Source of the DNA: Neodontobutis hainanensis
Lineage: Eukaryota; Chordata; Actinopteri; Gobiiformes; Odontobutidae
DNA length: 64,000 nt
NCBI GenBank assembly: GCA_024349245.1
Contig: JALDNG010000001.1
Span: forward strand, 5,282,001 to 5,346,000
Direction: 5' to 3'
The position numbers and the translations under genes were made by a program. The notes under the pieces are model-generated. The model made no database searches and was not told the DNA's origin. It saw only the letters and a program-made list of their open reading frames with translations. Positions 1-11,400 of this stretch are shown here, piece by piece (the first letter of the stretch is position 1; every line of letters begins with the position of its first letter).

Positions 1-270
1 GTCCTATAACTGGAAGGTTGGAGGTTCAATTTCTGCTCTACCCAGTTCCTGCATTTTTGTCTTTGGGCAAGAAGCTGAACCCATCTTGCCTCAAGTGTCT
101 GTGGCTCTGGTGTATGAATGTGTGAGTATGTTTGGAGGTCGGAGAGTGCAAAATGGCTGCTACGTCTTTACTACTAGTGTTTGACTGTGGAGTGAATGAA
201 TAATGGACTCTGTAAAGTGGTATGCGAGTCTTGAAAAGTGTTATATAAATCCAATACATTATTATTATGA
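1..270 (+). repeat. tRNA-derived SINE, 5' end cut by the window edge
   Basis: The segment starts inside a tRNA-like head, with a B-box-like GGTTCAATTTC. It runs through a body resembling the better copies at 8165-8488 and 40122-40342, and ends in a tail like AGTGTTATATAAATCCAATAC followed by ATT repeats. The A box would lie before base 1. The fragment is diverged and has no coding potential. The family assignment rests on shared blocks seen by eye. Confidence 0.6.
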
Positions 271-1534
271 TTCTTATATATCATGTTTTTTTTTATTTAT
301 TTATTTTTTCCCTTTAAAAGAGTGATGGATATAAGACTGGGAGTTTCCAGTACCTGAGGTGCTGGCTGTATCTGGTCTCAGGGCTATATGAGTCAGCAGT
401 GAGGGAACCCCATCAGTCACTCTCTTGGTGCACTCCTCATACAGTGCCTAATACAGGCTTCTGCTGCACTGAAGAGCTGCTCAATAGTCTTTGATGTGTT
501 CATGCTTTCAACTTCAAATGTTATGTGTTGTCGTTTACAGACTTAGAGGTTAGGGTTATGTTTTTTCTTAGAGGACCATGGAAATACAGTACCACTGACA
601 CACAACAGTGCATTATCTGTTTAGATTGATGTAGAAAAACATTCAGTTCATACTATTGACTGGATTTGACATCTGGAACTTCTAAAAATCTTCAATGTAT
701 TTTTTTTACAAATAAAAAATTTGAATAATATTTGAATATTTTTTTATTTAAATGACGTTTAGAGAGGTTTTATGATGTATTGGGTAGGGATGCAACAGTT
801 CTCAATACAGAATTGAACTGTTCGGTATGCCTTTCACGGTTCAATACGCATTGGTAAATTTTGATTTGTTTGCTAATGAGGAATTTTTATGCAGGATATT
901 TCTTTTCAGTTCTCTTAAGTTGTGTATGCCTGTGGCTTTAAATCATTTGAGATTAGGAAACACCTCTGTGAGTGAACAATTAATCACTCAAACACTATGG
1001 ACTGATGACGACAAACAATATGAACACCTGTGTTTCCCCAGTGCTTTATGGTTTAGGTGACACGGCTGCCTTGGCAAAACATGCCCTTCACCAAGACTAG
1101 AGAAGACCCACTTGATAAAACTAATATCTAGCAGCTCAGTGGCATCTTGGGCTCCAAAAGAACATGCCCTACTCAAGCCTGCTGTGTTATGGGACCCCGC
1201 AGTGAAAGTGAAACTAACTTGCGCTGTAATGTCCCACTGTAAACACTGGCTTTACCTGGAGTCTGGTCTGTTCAGAGCCGAGTTAGAAAGAGCTGCCTCT
1301 GAGGCTGTACCCCACTCTAAAAATTCTAAATGTCCCATTTACCAATTTCAAAGCGAGATAATCCTTTTAGCAAAGTGGCTAAATTTTGAATGTGGCACTG
1401 GTCCTTGATCTAAACAATCTCTGTCTGAGACTTTAACTCATAACAAGCCTATATTCAGAAACAAAGTTACAGGCTACATACTGTTTTGTAGCTGAAAATA
1501 AAATTTACCTTTGGGATAACTTAGTTTTACCTGA
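271..1534. other. Non-coding stretch without recognisable gene
   Basis: This is AT-rich DNA with no supported exon. Around 786 there is TAGGGATGCAACAGTT followed by an imperfect repeat of the form AATTGAACTGTTCGG, which looks like the 5' terminus of a hAT-type element. No matching right end was found, so it is not called. Short open frames at 827-1060 and 1112-1408 have no recognisable domain. Confidence 0.4.
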
Positions 1535-1932
1535 CAATTTTTTAGGGCTGTAGTCAACCAAAGAAATGCTTGGTCGACCAAAGTACCGTCCTGTGCAACG
1601 ATTAGTCGACTAAAAAAAAGCCACCGTGCGCGACACCGGGTCTTCTTTTAAGGCAGCATTTACCCACAGCTGCAGGGTGTGGCCTGCACACCTAACCAAC
1701 TCCAAGTTTGGCTACTGACCGGATCCCTTCAATAATTCCACCGAGAGGACCATGTTGGCAGCGTTGTCCGTTACCACGTTACCAAGTCCATCAAACCGCG
1801 AACTTAGCGCACGCATGACAGTCTCCCGTGCTGGCACAGTATATCTTGGCTCGACAATTTTAAACATGTTTTTAAAGCCCTCTCCTTCCACCGAATTGAC
1901 TGGCCTCATATCTTGGGCGATGTAATGCACAA

Positions 1933-2936
1933 TAGGGCTGCACAATTAATCTAATTTTAATCACGATCACGATTTTGGCTTCCCACGATCAAATTTGCGT
2001 GATCGAGCGTTATTTAAAATGCGTCATTCATTCACGCTTTGTATTAAAGTTTTTTTTTTTTTTTTTTTTTATTTAAAGCCAGTCTAGTGCGCTGTAAAGC
2101 CGCTGTCTGATCACGTGCGTCAATGCACCAATCAGAGTTGTTCCCTGCACCGCGCTGCAGCTCAGTCAGTTTCCAGATGTAGACAGTCACCGGCAGAAGA
2201 CAGAGTAGCGTACAGAAAATACCACAACAGATAGCAGGCTATAATCTATCTTAACAAAGAAAAAATGTCTAACGTAGCTGAGGGAGCGGCCGAGGGGCTT
2301 GTCCCGAGTATGGGATCGTCATCCAGTGTGTGGAAACATTTTGGATTTCAGGCAAGTGACACAAAACAAGAACAGGTCATATGCAAAGAGTGTCATAAAG
2401 TTGTTTTAGCACAACAAAGCAACACAACAAACTTCTTTAACCACTTAAACACCATAAAGTTCAATACGATGTATGAGGGCCAAGAAATGCGTTGCAAAGA
2501 CTAATCATCCCACAACATCAACTCAGACATCCATCGAAGCGAGCCTCTTTAGCGCATCATCATACCCATCCACCTCCCAAAGACACAGTGAAATAACGAA
2601 CGCAGTCGCATTTTATTTGGCTAAAGACATGTGCTCAATATACACGGTGACAAACGAAGGCTTCAAATTCTTGGTCAACACTCTGGATAAACGATACGTG
2701 ATCTCCTTGCGTAATTATTTTTCAAAGGTGGCACTACCTGCGATGTACAGAAAACGCAGAGGGGAAATAGAGCGTGATCTTGCCAACATAAAGTACTTTG
2801 TAACTACAACGGATCTGTGGTCAAGCAGGACAATGGATTTTGTTAAAATCAACAAATAATCGTGCTAATTAATCGTGATCTCAATATTGATCAAAATAAT
2901 CGTGATTATCATTTTGGCAGTTATTGTGCAGCCCTA
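1933..2936 (+). mobile_element. Nested hAT transposon (about 1.0 kb) with perfect TSD
   Basis: The terminal inverted repeats are TAGGGCTGCACAAT at 1933-1946 and its exact inverse at 2923-2936. They are bounded by a perfect 8-bp duplication, ATGCACAA, at 1925-1932 and 2937-2944. Subterminal DNA carries repeated AATCGTGAT-like motifs. The insert lies within the outer hAT's - strand frame. Its own + strand transposase remnant is truncated before the catalytic region, making this a deletion derivative. The intact TSD and TIRs suggest that this is the younger of the two insertions. Confidence 0.93.
2265..2859 (+). pseudogene. hAT (ZBED-like) transposase remnant, BED finger plus N-terminal part
   Basis: An ATG at 2265 opens a frame with a BED-type finger: a Cys-x2-Cys pair in VICKECHKVV, then TTNFFNHL. 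The expected second histidine is not evident, and the frame stops at about 2504. A second overlapping frame, 2473-2859, continues the family pattern: a Ser/Thr-rich linker, then the block AVAFYLAKDM...TVTNEGFKFLV and later TTDLWSSRTMD, which normally precedes the RNase H-like core. Translation ends soon after, so the catalytic core and the hAT dimerisation domain are absent. This is a decayed, non-functional piece inside the nested hAT. Confidence 0.8.
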
Positions 2937-3645
2937 ATGCACAATCCCCTTAGTGATGTCCTCCTTTCTCTTCGCCGACAGTGGATGGACCAACTCCAGT
3001 TGCGTCTGGGTGCTTCCTGACGCCTGTGGCATGGCCTGTGGATGCGCCTAGTACATAACCAATAAAATATATAAACTTTTCGACATTAGACATAGCAAAG
3101 CTGTCTGACAAATTTATATCTCGCTTACCGCTTTTAGGTGATAGGTCATATTGGTCGTTGAGCTATGGTAAGCTAGCTTTAGGCCACATAGCTTGCACTC
3201 CACAGTCTTGTCGTCTTTTTTTGTAAAATGCAGCCAAACATTTCGATTGATTTCGATTTCTTGGACATTTTTTCTACTAAAGCCTAAAACGAGTAGCGTT
3301 CTAACTAAATGAATACTTTTCCTTACTGAACGCGAAGCAGCAGTGCAGCCAACGATGCGGTTCCCGAGTGGTCATGTAGTGCAAACTGTGGCGCCGTTAT
3401 AAAATAGCCTAAATTAAAGCATTTAAAGTTTGCTATAAAACATAGGCTAATTATATTTAGAAAACAGTCATATATAACTGCTAATAAAGGAATAAATATC
3501 AAGGAGTAAATCAATGAAAATTTCTTTATTGGTTAAAAAAATAAAAAAAAAAGCAACTGGTCGACCAATGAGAATGTCAGTCGACCAAAACGACATCGAC
3601 CGATTAGTCGACTAAACGACTAAAGTTGACAGCCCTACAATTTTT

Positions 3646-5048
3646 ATACATGACGAGCTGATTATTTTGTTCAAAGTAATTCTAAACTTTGCTGCGCTTA
3701 GAGGAGGACGCCGTGATGTTCACAAATGAAACTCTCCTTTAAGACAAACAATTGGAAATGAGTCGCATAGATCCTTTGCTGCTCCACTGAGTGAGTGGTC
3801 AGGTCTGTTTTACCTCATTCTCCTGTTGTCTGTGTGTCACCGAACACAGGGGCTGAAGTGAACAGAGCAGGAACAGGACGAGCAAGCACCGTGTGGCCTT
3901 ATTTTACTGCAGTTAACCAAAACACAGCCAGTTGTGATCTTTGTAAAAAAAAGCCTGTTTTCTCATTATGGATTTATTTCATTTATGGCCAGCAAAATAA
4001 ATAAATAAAAAAAAAATGTATTAAATTAATCAGCAAAATTTAAATAGTGTTTTTATTTTTTGAATATATATTGCAGATAAAATATGAAAATATTTGTGAC
4101 AATTCCTAAAATGTAACAGTAGAATACGTATCCCATTATGAATTGTGTTTTGAGAACAACAAACCAGTGAAAGTTTCACTGTAACTGTTTTGTAACAGTT
4201 ACAGTGTCAATTAACTAGGTGTGTAACGGTACACAAAAGTTATATTTCAGCTTGGGTTTTGGAATTTTTAGTTTGGTATAATGTCTGCACACAACTCTCA
4301 GCTTATCCAGTTGTCTTTGCCAGTTATTGTTTTTGACAGGGAAGCCAATATGTTCCAAAACAGAGATCATAGTGATGTGTGAAGGTTGAGAGTAAGAGAA
4401 AAAGTAAAGACAAAAATAATTAAATTAACTTGACACCCTCTTTTCTTGTGCTTCTTCTTCTTTCACTGTGCTCTATACTGCATTTATTATATTATAAAAA
4501 CTACACGCTGTGTAGCTTTAATGTTAACAACATTTGGTTTACAGCAGCAGCCTGTGATACTTTGCTGATTAAACTTTACTGATGGATGAAAGTTTGAGTC
4601 ACACTGGAAATGGAGAAAAAGGAGTTTTGAAACCTACAATGAAACGGCTAATTAAACAACGTTTCACCATCTCCTACCTCCACTCATTGTTTGATACTGT
4701 TTAAATGTAGTGATGTAAAAGTAAAAAAGCAAGAAGTTGTGCACTGCTTGTCTGGGGGGAAACTCACATGTGAAAATTGTTTCTGCATGGAGGACAGACA
4801 AATTATTAAACATTTAACTATTTCTTGTGTTTAATTATTTTTATAAACTTTCTGAATTGAATGTGCAATGTTAAAACAAATACACTACAAACACTACAAT
4901 TGCATGTACTGTTAAACCCCAAAATACAATTGTTCAAAAATTATTATAATAATTTGTGGATTGCACTGCTTTAATCTTCCTCTATGAGGGAAGTCCATGT
5001 TTGTGTTTTGTCTGTTAAATCATGTTTCTACTTTTGCTGTGCCCACAG
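3646..5048. other. Non-coding stretch upstream of mbd5, no gene seen
   Basis: AT-rich sequence without a supported exon. Around 4220 there is AGGTGTGTAACGGTACAC, a motif typical of the ends of fish hAT-type elements, but no matching second end or target duplication was found. Promoter or 5' UTR exons of mbd5 may lie here or upstream of the window; none can be identified from sequence alone. Confidence 0.35.
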
Positions 5049-5474
5049 GAACCATGGGAATACCACTGACCAGCAGTACTTGTGAAGCAAGATGTTAAAC
5101 AAACGGCTCTGGTCCAACTGAGGCTCAGCATTCTCTGTGATAAAGCACATGGTAAAAGACTCGAGCTGAAGAACGCACTCTGCATGCGTCTTTCCGTCAT
5201 CATCTTCTCCAATGGCTCTGAACGACAGGACGCAGAAGTCTGTCTGCTGTTCTGCACAGTGGCCATGAAGCAACTCAAAGGGTAGGGTCTGCTGTGACCA
5301 CTCCCATCTGCCCTCCCCAGGGCTGAGTCCAACTTTAACCCCTCGACCCTCCTGACCCCCATCCTCACCCGTCCTCCACAGCACTGGCAGACTGACATGA
5401 CGCTCACTGCCCACAGGCCGGCTCATGTCTGATCCATATATCTGTCAGGTGGTACGTGTAAAAGCAGTGGAGCA
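5049..5474 (+). other. mbd5: Probable 5' UTR part of the mbd5 start-codon exon, with a 67-codon uORF
   Basis: A good acceptor, TTTTGCTGTGCCCACAG, ends at 5048, and no donor is needed before the ATG at 5475. The most economical model is a single exon 5049-5590 carrying 5' UTR and first coding bases. Inside it, an upstream reading frame starts at ATG 5082 and stops at 5285, 190 bases before the main ATG. Noncoding 5' exons are known for mammalian MBD5; that this exon is spliced as proposed is inference. Confidence 0.5.
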
Positions 5475-8400
5475 ATGAATGGAGGAAAGGACTGCGAGAC
5501 AGCAGGAGATGAAAGACAGAGCGTCCCTGTCCAGGTTCCCATTGGCTGGCAGCGCAAGTTGGACCACAGTGGATTGGTCGCATACATAAGGTAAGAACTT
5601 ACCAAGGTCTTCAAACACACAGGGACTATGGTCTAAACAGGATTATAAAAGAAGAGTGGTTAGCACTTCTGACTCATGGCAAGAAGGACCTGGGCCATTA
5701 GTTTGCATCAGATCCCAAACCAGCCCTCTGAGGGGAAAAAGTAGTATAATGACAGAACAATTTGTAAGGATTGATAGTTAAAGTTTGTTGTGAAATATTT
5801 TTAGAAGATACAGTTGTAGATCGTAAAGTTGAACCAATTAAAAAAAAAAAATAAAAATAATAATTTTTTACGCATACCTAAATTTACCATAGCTGTTGAG
5901 GATCATGAAATATTACAATACTTAAATAAATCATAATATAGCATAATATTTGTGTAACTAAAGACGAATAAATCATTCCTAATCTCAGAATTGACACAGG
6001 TAGTATCTTACCAAAAGGTCTTTTTGGGTCTGGCTTCCTCCCACCGTTCAAACACATGCATGTGTAGGTGAATTGGAGAACCTAAATTGGCCATAGTGAT
6101 TGAATGTGAACATGAGTGGATGTCTGTCACATGATTTTTAGCGGTTATTACAGTATTGTCTACTGTTCGTGACCGCACCACAACTTCAGCGCTAAATGGA
6201 CTGTGACCATTGCTGACTAACTGATTCATAATATTATAAATATTCTTTTCATAATTTGGAATTTTGAAAGTATCCTGTACATATCAAACTTTCTATCGGA
6301 AATCTTATCTAGGGTACAATGACATTTTTATTCCAACCTTTGCATAACTTATTGACTAAAGCTAGTTGCCTCTTTGTTGGTGAATGCCCATTGCTGTACA
6401 CCCACTGTGCCTACTGCAGATGGCAGAAGGTTGTATCTTGACAGTCTTTAACCATCACAGTGTAGTGTGCTCTGGACATTGCTGTCTTGCACCAGTGTGT
6501 ACTGTATATTTCCTGGGCCACAATGAAGCTGAGCAGTCGGCTGGTGGCAGGTTTATTTTGGGTGCTGGAAAGAATCCTGTCTACTTCTGTGACCATGGCC
6601 GGACACTTAAAGCTTCCCTTCCTTTACATACCAACTTTCTTATAAAGGTTTATGACTGCTGTTGAAAAATGTTGGATTGACCCTCTTTATAACTTTAAGC
6701 AAACTTCAACAATGTCCTGGAGGTTTTAAAGTTTTAAAGGTTTTATATCGGGTATGTTGCATTCACTTTGCTAAAACATCTCATCTTCTCAGTCAGACTA
6801 ATGTTTGGGCTCTGAGTCTGCAGCGGTTGGAATAGATCCTCACTCTAATGTGGTGTTGTTCTGTGTGCAGCCCCAGTGGCTCAGTGCTGTCCAGCTTGGA
6901 GCAGGTGAAGACCTACTTGCTGACCGATGGAACCTGTAAATGTGGCCTGGAGTGCCCACTCATCCTCCACAAGGTACGTTTTTGAGATGTTTTTTGTGCT
7001 AAACATGAATGTTAGAATGATAGAGACTGGGATCTGAATTATTGGGTATTTACTATAAATCCATAGAAATAGGATCAGAATAAAAAGACAAAAAAGAAGC
7101 AGTAGCAGTGTACACAAAAAAAGTTTATGTACACTGCTACTGGACTGCTTCTGTTGAGAGACCAGTAAAACTACTTGATAGTACTTTGCTTGTTTTAATC
7201 TTCACCCCCTTTTATTGGTATTTACTAATATGTATAAAATATTTAAACCCATGGCTGCTATTATTTCCTTAAATATCGTTCAAAACACTTACAAAGATAT
7301 AAATTGTGAAGAACATTTTTCTATTTTCAGATACTGTTTTGAAATTGCTGTATGCAAGTAGCATATGCACAATTCTAACATTACATCACAATCCCTTTTA
7401 ATGTTTTGTACTCAGTAACACATAGGTTATTTAAATCTAGGAATTAAACATAGTGCTGGGCGGTATGGCGAAAACTTTAATTACAATAGATTTTTCTGCA
7501 ACCTGGCCCCAGATAAGCGGAAGAAGATGGATGGAGGGATGTTTTTTCATATCACTGTTTTAATATTTATATTTTTCCTGTTTAAAAACAAAGGTATTCA
7601 ATTATAAAATATGAACATTAAATACAATACACAAATGTACACAAAATTTCACATTAGTTTTATTTTTGAAAAATTTGTTTAATACACAGAACATAACGAA
7701 AACCTTCAAGAACTACTTAACAAAAAATTAATACTACAAACGACAAAATAAGTGTATTCTGTTTGTGCCACTTGTATAGTCAAGGTTTATCTTCAACAGA
7801 TTGCAGTGGATTAGCTACTGTAGTATTGGAGTGTTTTTAGTGAGTTCAGCTCAACTGTGCAGCTTTGCCAAAATAAAGTACTTACTGACGCTCTAAAATG
7901 AGATGGCTTTAATTTGGAAATGGTTACATTATGTTGGAAGTGTTATGTTGATGCAGACATAATTGTTACATCACTTAACTGTTGTTGAGGTTTGTTGCAG
8001 CCACTCTACTTGCGGCTTCTACAGTTCTCTCTTGCTCCGCAGTCGGCGTCAACGAACGAGTGTGTGTTATGTGAGCAGAACGTCACAGAATCTGAAAACT
8101 AAATGTGAATTTACTTGTAACTCCTTACTCGGCTCAAGGCAACGGAGAATAGTAAGGATGAGGTAAATGGTAAATGGCATGCATTTTATATAGCGCTTTC
8201 CTGCACCCAAAGCGCTTTACATCGTGCTTCCACTCGCCCCACTCGCACACATTCACTCCTGGGGCAGACAGAGAAGGGGGCTGCCACACAAAATTCTCCT
8301 ACCACCACCAAACACACTTCTACAGTCACACACATTCATACACCAGTGCTACGGACACTGGGAGCAAGGTGGGTTAAGTGTCTTGCCCAAGGACACAACA

Positions 8401-11400
8401 ACAGTATGAAATGTGGGGAGAGCGGGAATCGAACATATTACCTTCCGGTTGAAGGACGGCCGCTCTACCACTGAGCCACTGCCGCCCCTTAGGTCTATAG
8501 CCACTCATGCTTCATTAAAGTGGGCGGTCACCGTAACCCTGTGCCTTGCTGATCAGTGTCTCTATCGACTAAAGATGGCCAAAAACATTAATCTTTTTGC
8601 GGTGTAACATAAAATTTGATATTTAGCACAGCCCAAATTAAACGATATACATCTGTTAATCCACAAGATTTTCCCCTGTCTTTTTACTGAATTAAATAAA
8701 CATAGCTTATACATTGCATTGGGGCAGGGCCAGGTGACTTTTTGTTGCAGTGGCGGCGGCACCACCCTGTGCACGACCACATGCAACAAACAGGTTGTTG
8801 TCGTTGTCACATAGCTATTGCTATTGCACTCACAATTGCATTGTGAACAATAGAGAGGATGCGTATGATGTAGTTGGGACACGCCCTACGATCCACCATC
8901 TTAAAAAGAGGGACCAACACCCTGGTCTGCCAGTCCAGAGGTACTGTGGCGGAAAGTCTATGCCAGGGTACTTGAGAGGAGAATTCAGCCGATAGTTGAA
9001 CCTCGGATTCAGTAGAAGTATATTTTGGGGGGTGCTCCGTGAGTACGGGGTCCGGGGCCCTCTTCTAAGGACTGTCTGGTTCCTGTACGACTGGAGCAGG
9101 AGCTTGGTTTGCAATGCCGGCAGTAAGTCAGACTTGTTCACGGTGCATGTAGTGCACTGTGACGGGTTGTAGCCAAGTGTAAAGTGGAGAATTATCGCTT
9201 CCAAGTCCGAGGCCATGGTTTTCAGCCGGAAAAAAGTGGTTGGTTTCTTTCAAGTTGGTGGAGACTTCAGGTATCTTGGGGTTGTGTTCACGAGTGAGTT
9301 CACGGCTCCTGGTTTAATGCAGCTTCTGCGGTGATGCAGTCGATGTACTGGTCAGTCGTGGTAAAGAAGGAGCTGCGCTGCAAGGCGAAGCTCACAATTT
9401 TCCGGTTGATCTACGTTCCTACTCTCACCTATGATTGTGAGCTGTGGGTCATGATCGAAAGGACAAATCCCGGATACAGGCAGCTAAAATAAGTTTGCTC
9501 TGCAGGGTGGCTGGGCGCACCGTATACTTTAATGATATATTAAATACCTTTTAAAATCAGCTATTGTTTTTGGACAGGTATATCTTGTTGTCTTGGAAAG
9601 TAAAACATGTTAGCTACTTGCCTGGTACTTAAAAATACATAATGTCAAGTGTATATAAGGAAACTATTTGGGAGAAACAAAATAACTAAATTCATTGAAA
9701 CTATATTACATCATTGAGTACTCAATTAGTTGATACATGGCAGAAAATGTGTTATTTTTCTTTTGTTCAATTGAAGCCCCAGTAACTTATACTGGGTTTA
9801 TAAGGTGCATGACAGTAATCGTTTATTTAAGATTGGTGAGGTTTGATGTAACTTAATTCTCGCAGTGCAAGGTTAGTAAGATACATCTTTAGGTGCTTAA
9901 AGCAAAGTCTTTGCTGGCTCGTTGTGTCCAATGATGTATCAGTACTGACAGGTCTGGGGTGTTTTAGGTTTGAAGATGTAGTGACTTTTTTAATGTGACA
10001 TGGTTCTGTGGAGCAGGTTCTGTCAGGTTAGTATCTTACCCTTCTCATGTAAAGGACAAATCTTCCTTTTTTTCAGGTGTTTAACTTTGACACAAGAGCC
10101 ACAGTGAAGCAGAGGACAGCGGAGGACGTAAAGGCTGATGAAGATGTCACCAAGCTGTGCATTCACAAGAGGAAGCTGCTGGCTGTGGCCACGCTACACA
10201 AGAGCATTGAGACGCACTCGCCTCTGACTATCACCAGTCCAGGAGGTACCATAAATACACTGCACATGCTTAACAAAACTCTGACTCTTACTAGTGTTCT
10301 CAGATACAGTGCACATGCTTTACACGGTAAATGTTTTATGACAGTGAGGTAGAATCACTCACTATTTTAAGTATTAGCTGTGATACCTGTCCACAATGTG
10401 GTGGACACCACAGCCCTGTCTGATGGTGCACTGCGATGTAAATAGTCAAATATTGTTTGTATCTGCTTGGCACATGAGATGTCAACTAGTTGTAAAAGTC
10501 ATGTTAGGACACAAACATTTAACTACACAGGGCTGTTATTGACTTGTGTATCACTGTGAGGCCCTAAAATCTATAATACAAACGGTGATAAAGGGCCCTG
10601 ACCTCTCTTTGCGCCCATGGAAGGACACACATTAGTGACTTCCTGTGCATTGAGTATGGCTGTACAAGACTTAACAGTACAAATAGACGAGAGGCATGTA
10701 TACCAAGTTTAGTGACTGTAAGTTAAAGCTGTTGGCGTATCAAGTTTGAAAATTTATAGGGAGCATAATCTTTGCTTGGATCTGCCAATTTCCACAGAAC
10801 ATTCACAATTCTTTGTGAAGATCAGATTAACCGACTTAGGGCTACATCAATGATCCCTATTTAGATGACATCAGAATTTGCCACAGTGCCTCTCCAAATA
10901 GTTTAATTTATCATAACAATATTGGCAGGTTTTCAAAGACATTTAGACCATAAATCTGTCTGTGGTTACCCTTTCTCTGTTCATGGTGAGCTGACTGCTG
11001 TGCAGCAAGAGAACAGTGCCTCTAAAACGGTATATACAGGTATATAAGTAGTATATACAGTAGTATATAAAGTATCGATACCTAAAAACATGATATTGTA
11101 TTGCTTTAAGCACCAAGATATTGCAATACCTTTTGAAGTATTGATGCACCTTTCAACACTATTCCCAAACAAAGTTAGTGGGAAGAGTACCTATTGAAGC
11201 AGCGTTGCGCAGCGCGAGACGAGCTGCCGTCTGCTGCAGCCAAGTCTGTCTGTAAGCCTTTTTTAGTCAATAACCGCTTTATATCTACATGTGATAAATG
11301 TTAGCTTGAGAAGTCTACTGCTGAAGGAAACTCAAACAGCATGATGCTGATGGATTGACGATTGAACACATAGTCCAACTCGATTATATAAATGAGGAGT

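Larger units (their letters stand above)
1712..3240 (-). pseudogene. Outer hAT transposase remnant, split by the nested insertion
   Basis: Read on the - strand, the first piece (about 3240-3129) encodes a good BED finger core, VECKLCGLKLAYHSSTTNM followed by TYHL, and ends at a GTAAGC donor. A downstream piece (about 3048-2945), after a TAG acceptor, encodes a Gln-rich stretch and then KRKEDITKGIVH. The next residues, IVHYIAQDMRPVNSVEGEGF and onward, are found at 1945-1712 on the other side of the nested element. The frame therefore resumes at the insertion site. The text then jumps directly to VVTDNAANM, so most of the central domain was deleted. It resembles ZBED-type hATs. Confidence 0.8.
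1543..3637 (-). mobile_element. hAT DNA transposon, internally deleted, carrying a second hAT inside it
   Basis: The left end reads TAGGGCTGTAGTCAAC and the right end is its imperfect inverse (GTTGACAGCCCTA). The flanks are a perfect 8-bp duplication, CAATTTTT, at 1535-1542 and 3638-3645; this length and the TAGGG-type terminus are diagnostic of the hAT superfamily. The transposase remnant lies on the - strand in pieces. A BED zinc-finger exon (about 3240-3129) ends at a GTAAGC donor, a second segment lies near 3048-2945, and a third lies at 1945-1712. A younger hAT (1933-2936) interrupts the second and third pieces. The catalytic core is largely missing, so the copy cannot be autonomous. Confidence 0.9.
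5475..10245 (+). other. mbd5: mbd5 exons 1-3: MBD-like domain
   Basis: Exon 1 (38 codons plus two bases) encodes VPIGWQRKLDHSGLVAYI, the first strands of the MBD fold. Exon 2 adds PSGSVLSSLEQVKTYLLTDG and the Cys-rich TCKCGLECPLILHK. Exon 3 starts VFNFDTRATVKQRTAEDVKA and includes KLCIHKRK. Domain span is about residues 10-85. The CKCGLECPLI block is the diagnostic MBD5/6 feature and does not occur in the methyl-binding members MeCP2 and MBD1-4. The start at 5475 was chosen because it gives the conserved MNGGK opening; its context has G at -3 and A at +4. Confidence 0.93.

Noticed and set aside
786..1060. hAT-like left end (TAGGGATGCAACAG) with a following 77-codon frame
   Set aside because: No matching right terminus or 8-bp duplication could be found, and the frame shows no transposase motif.
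5015..5426. Two overlapping about 130-codon - strand frames
   Set aside because: They lie opposite the proposed mbd5 5' UTR, share no known family feature and have no splice context.
8413..8488. tRNA-like segment with A and B boxes
   Set aside because: It is the head of a SINE with a SINE body and tail attached and several relatives in the window, so it is not a functional tRNA gene.
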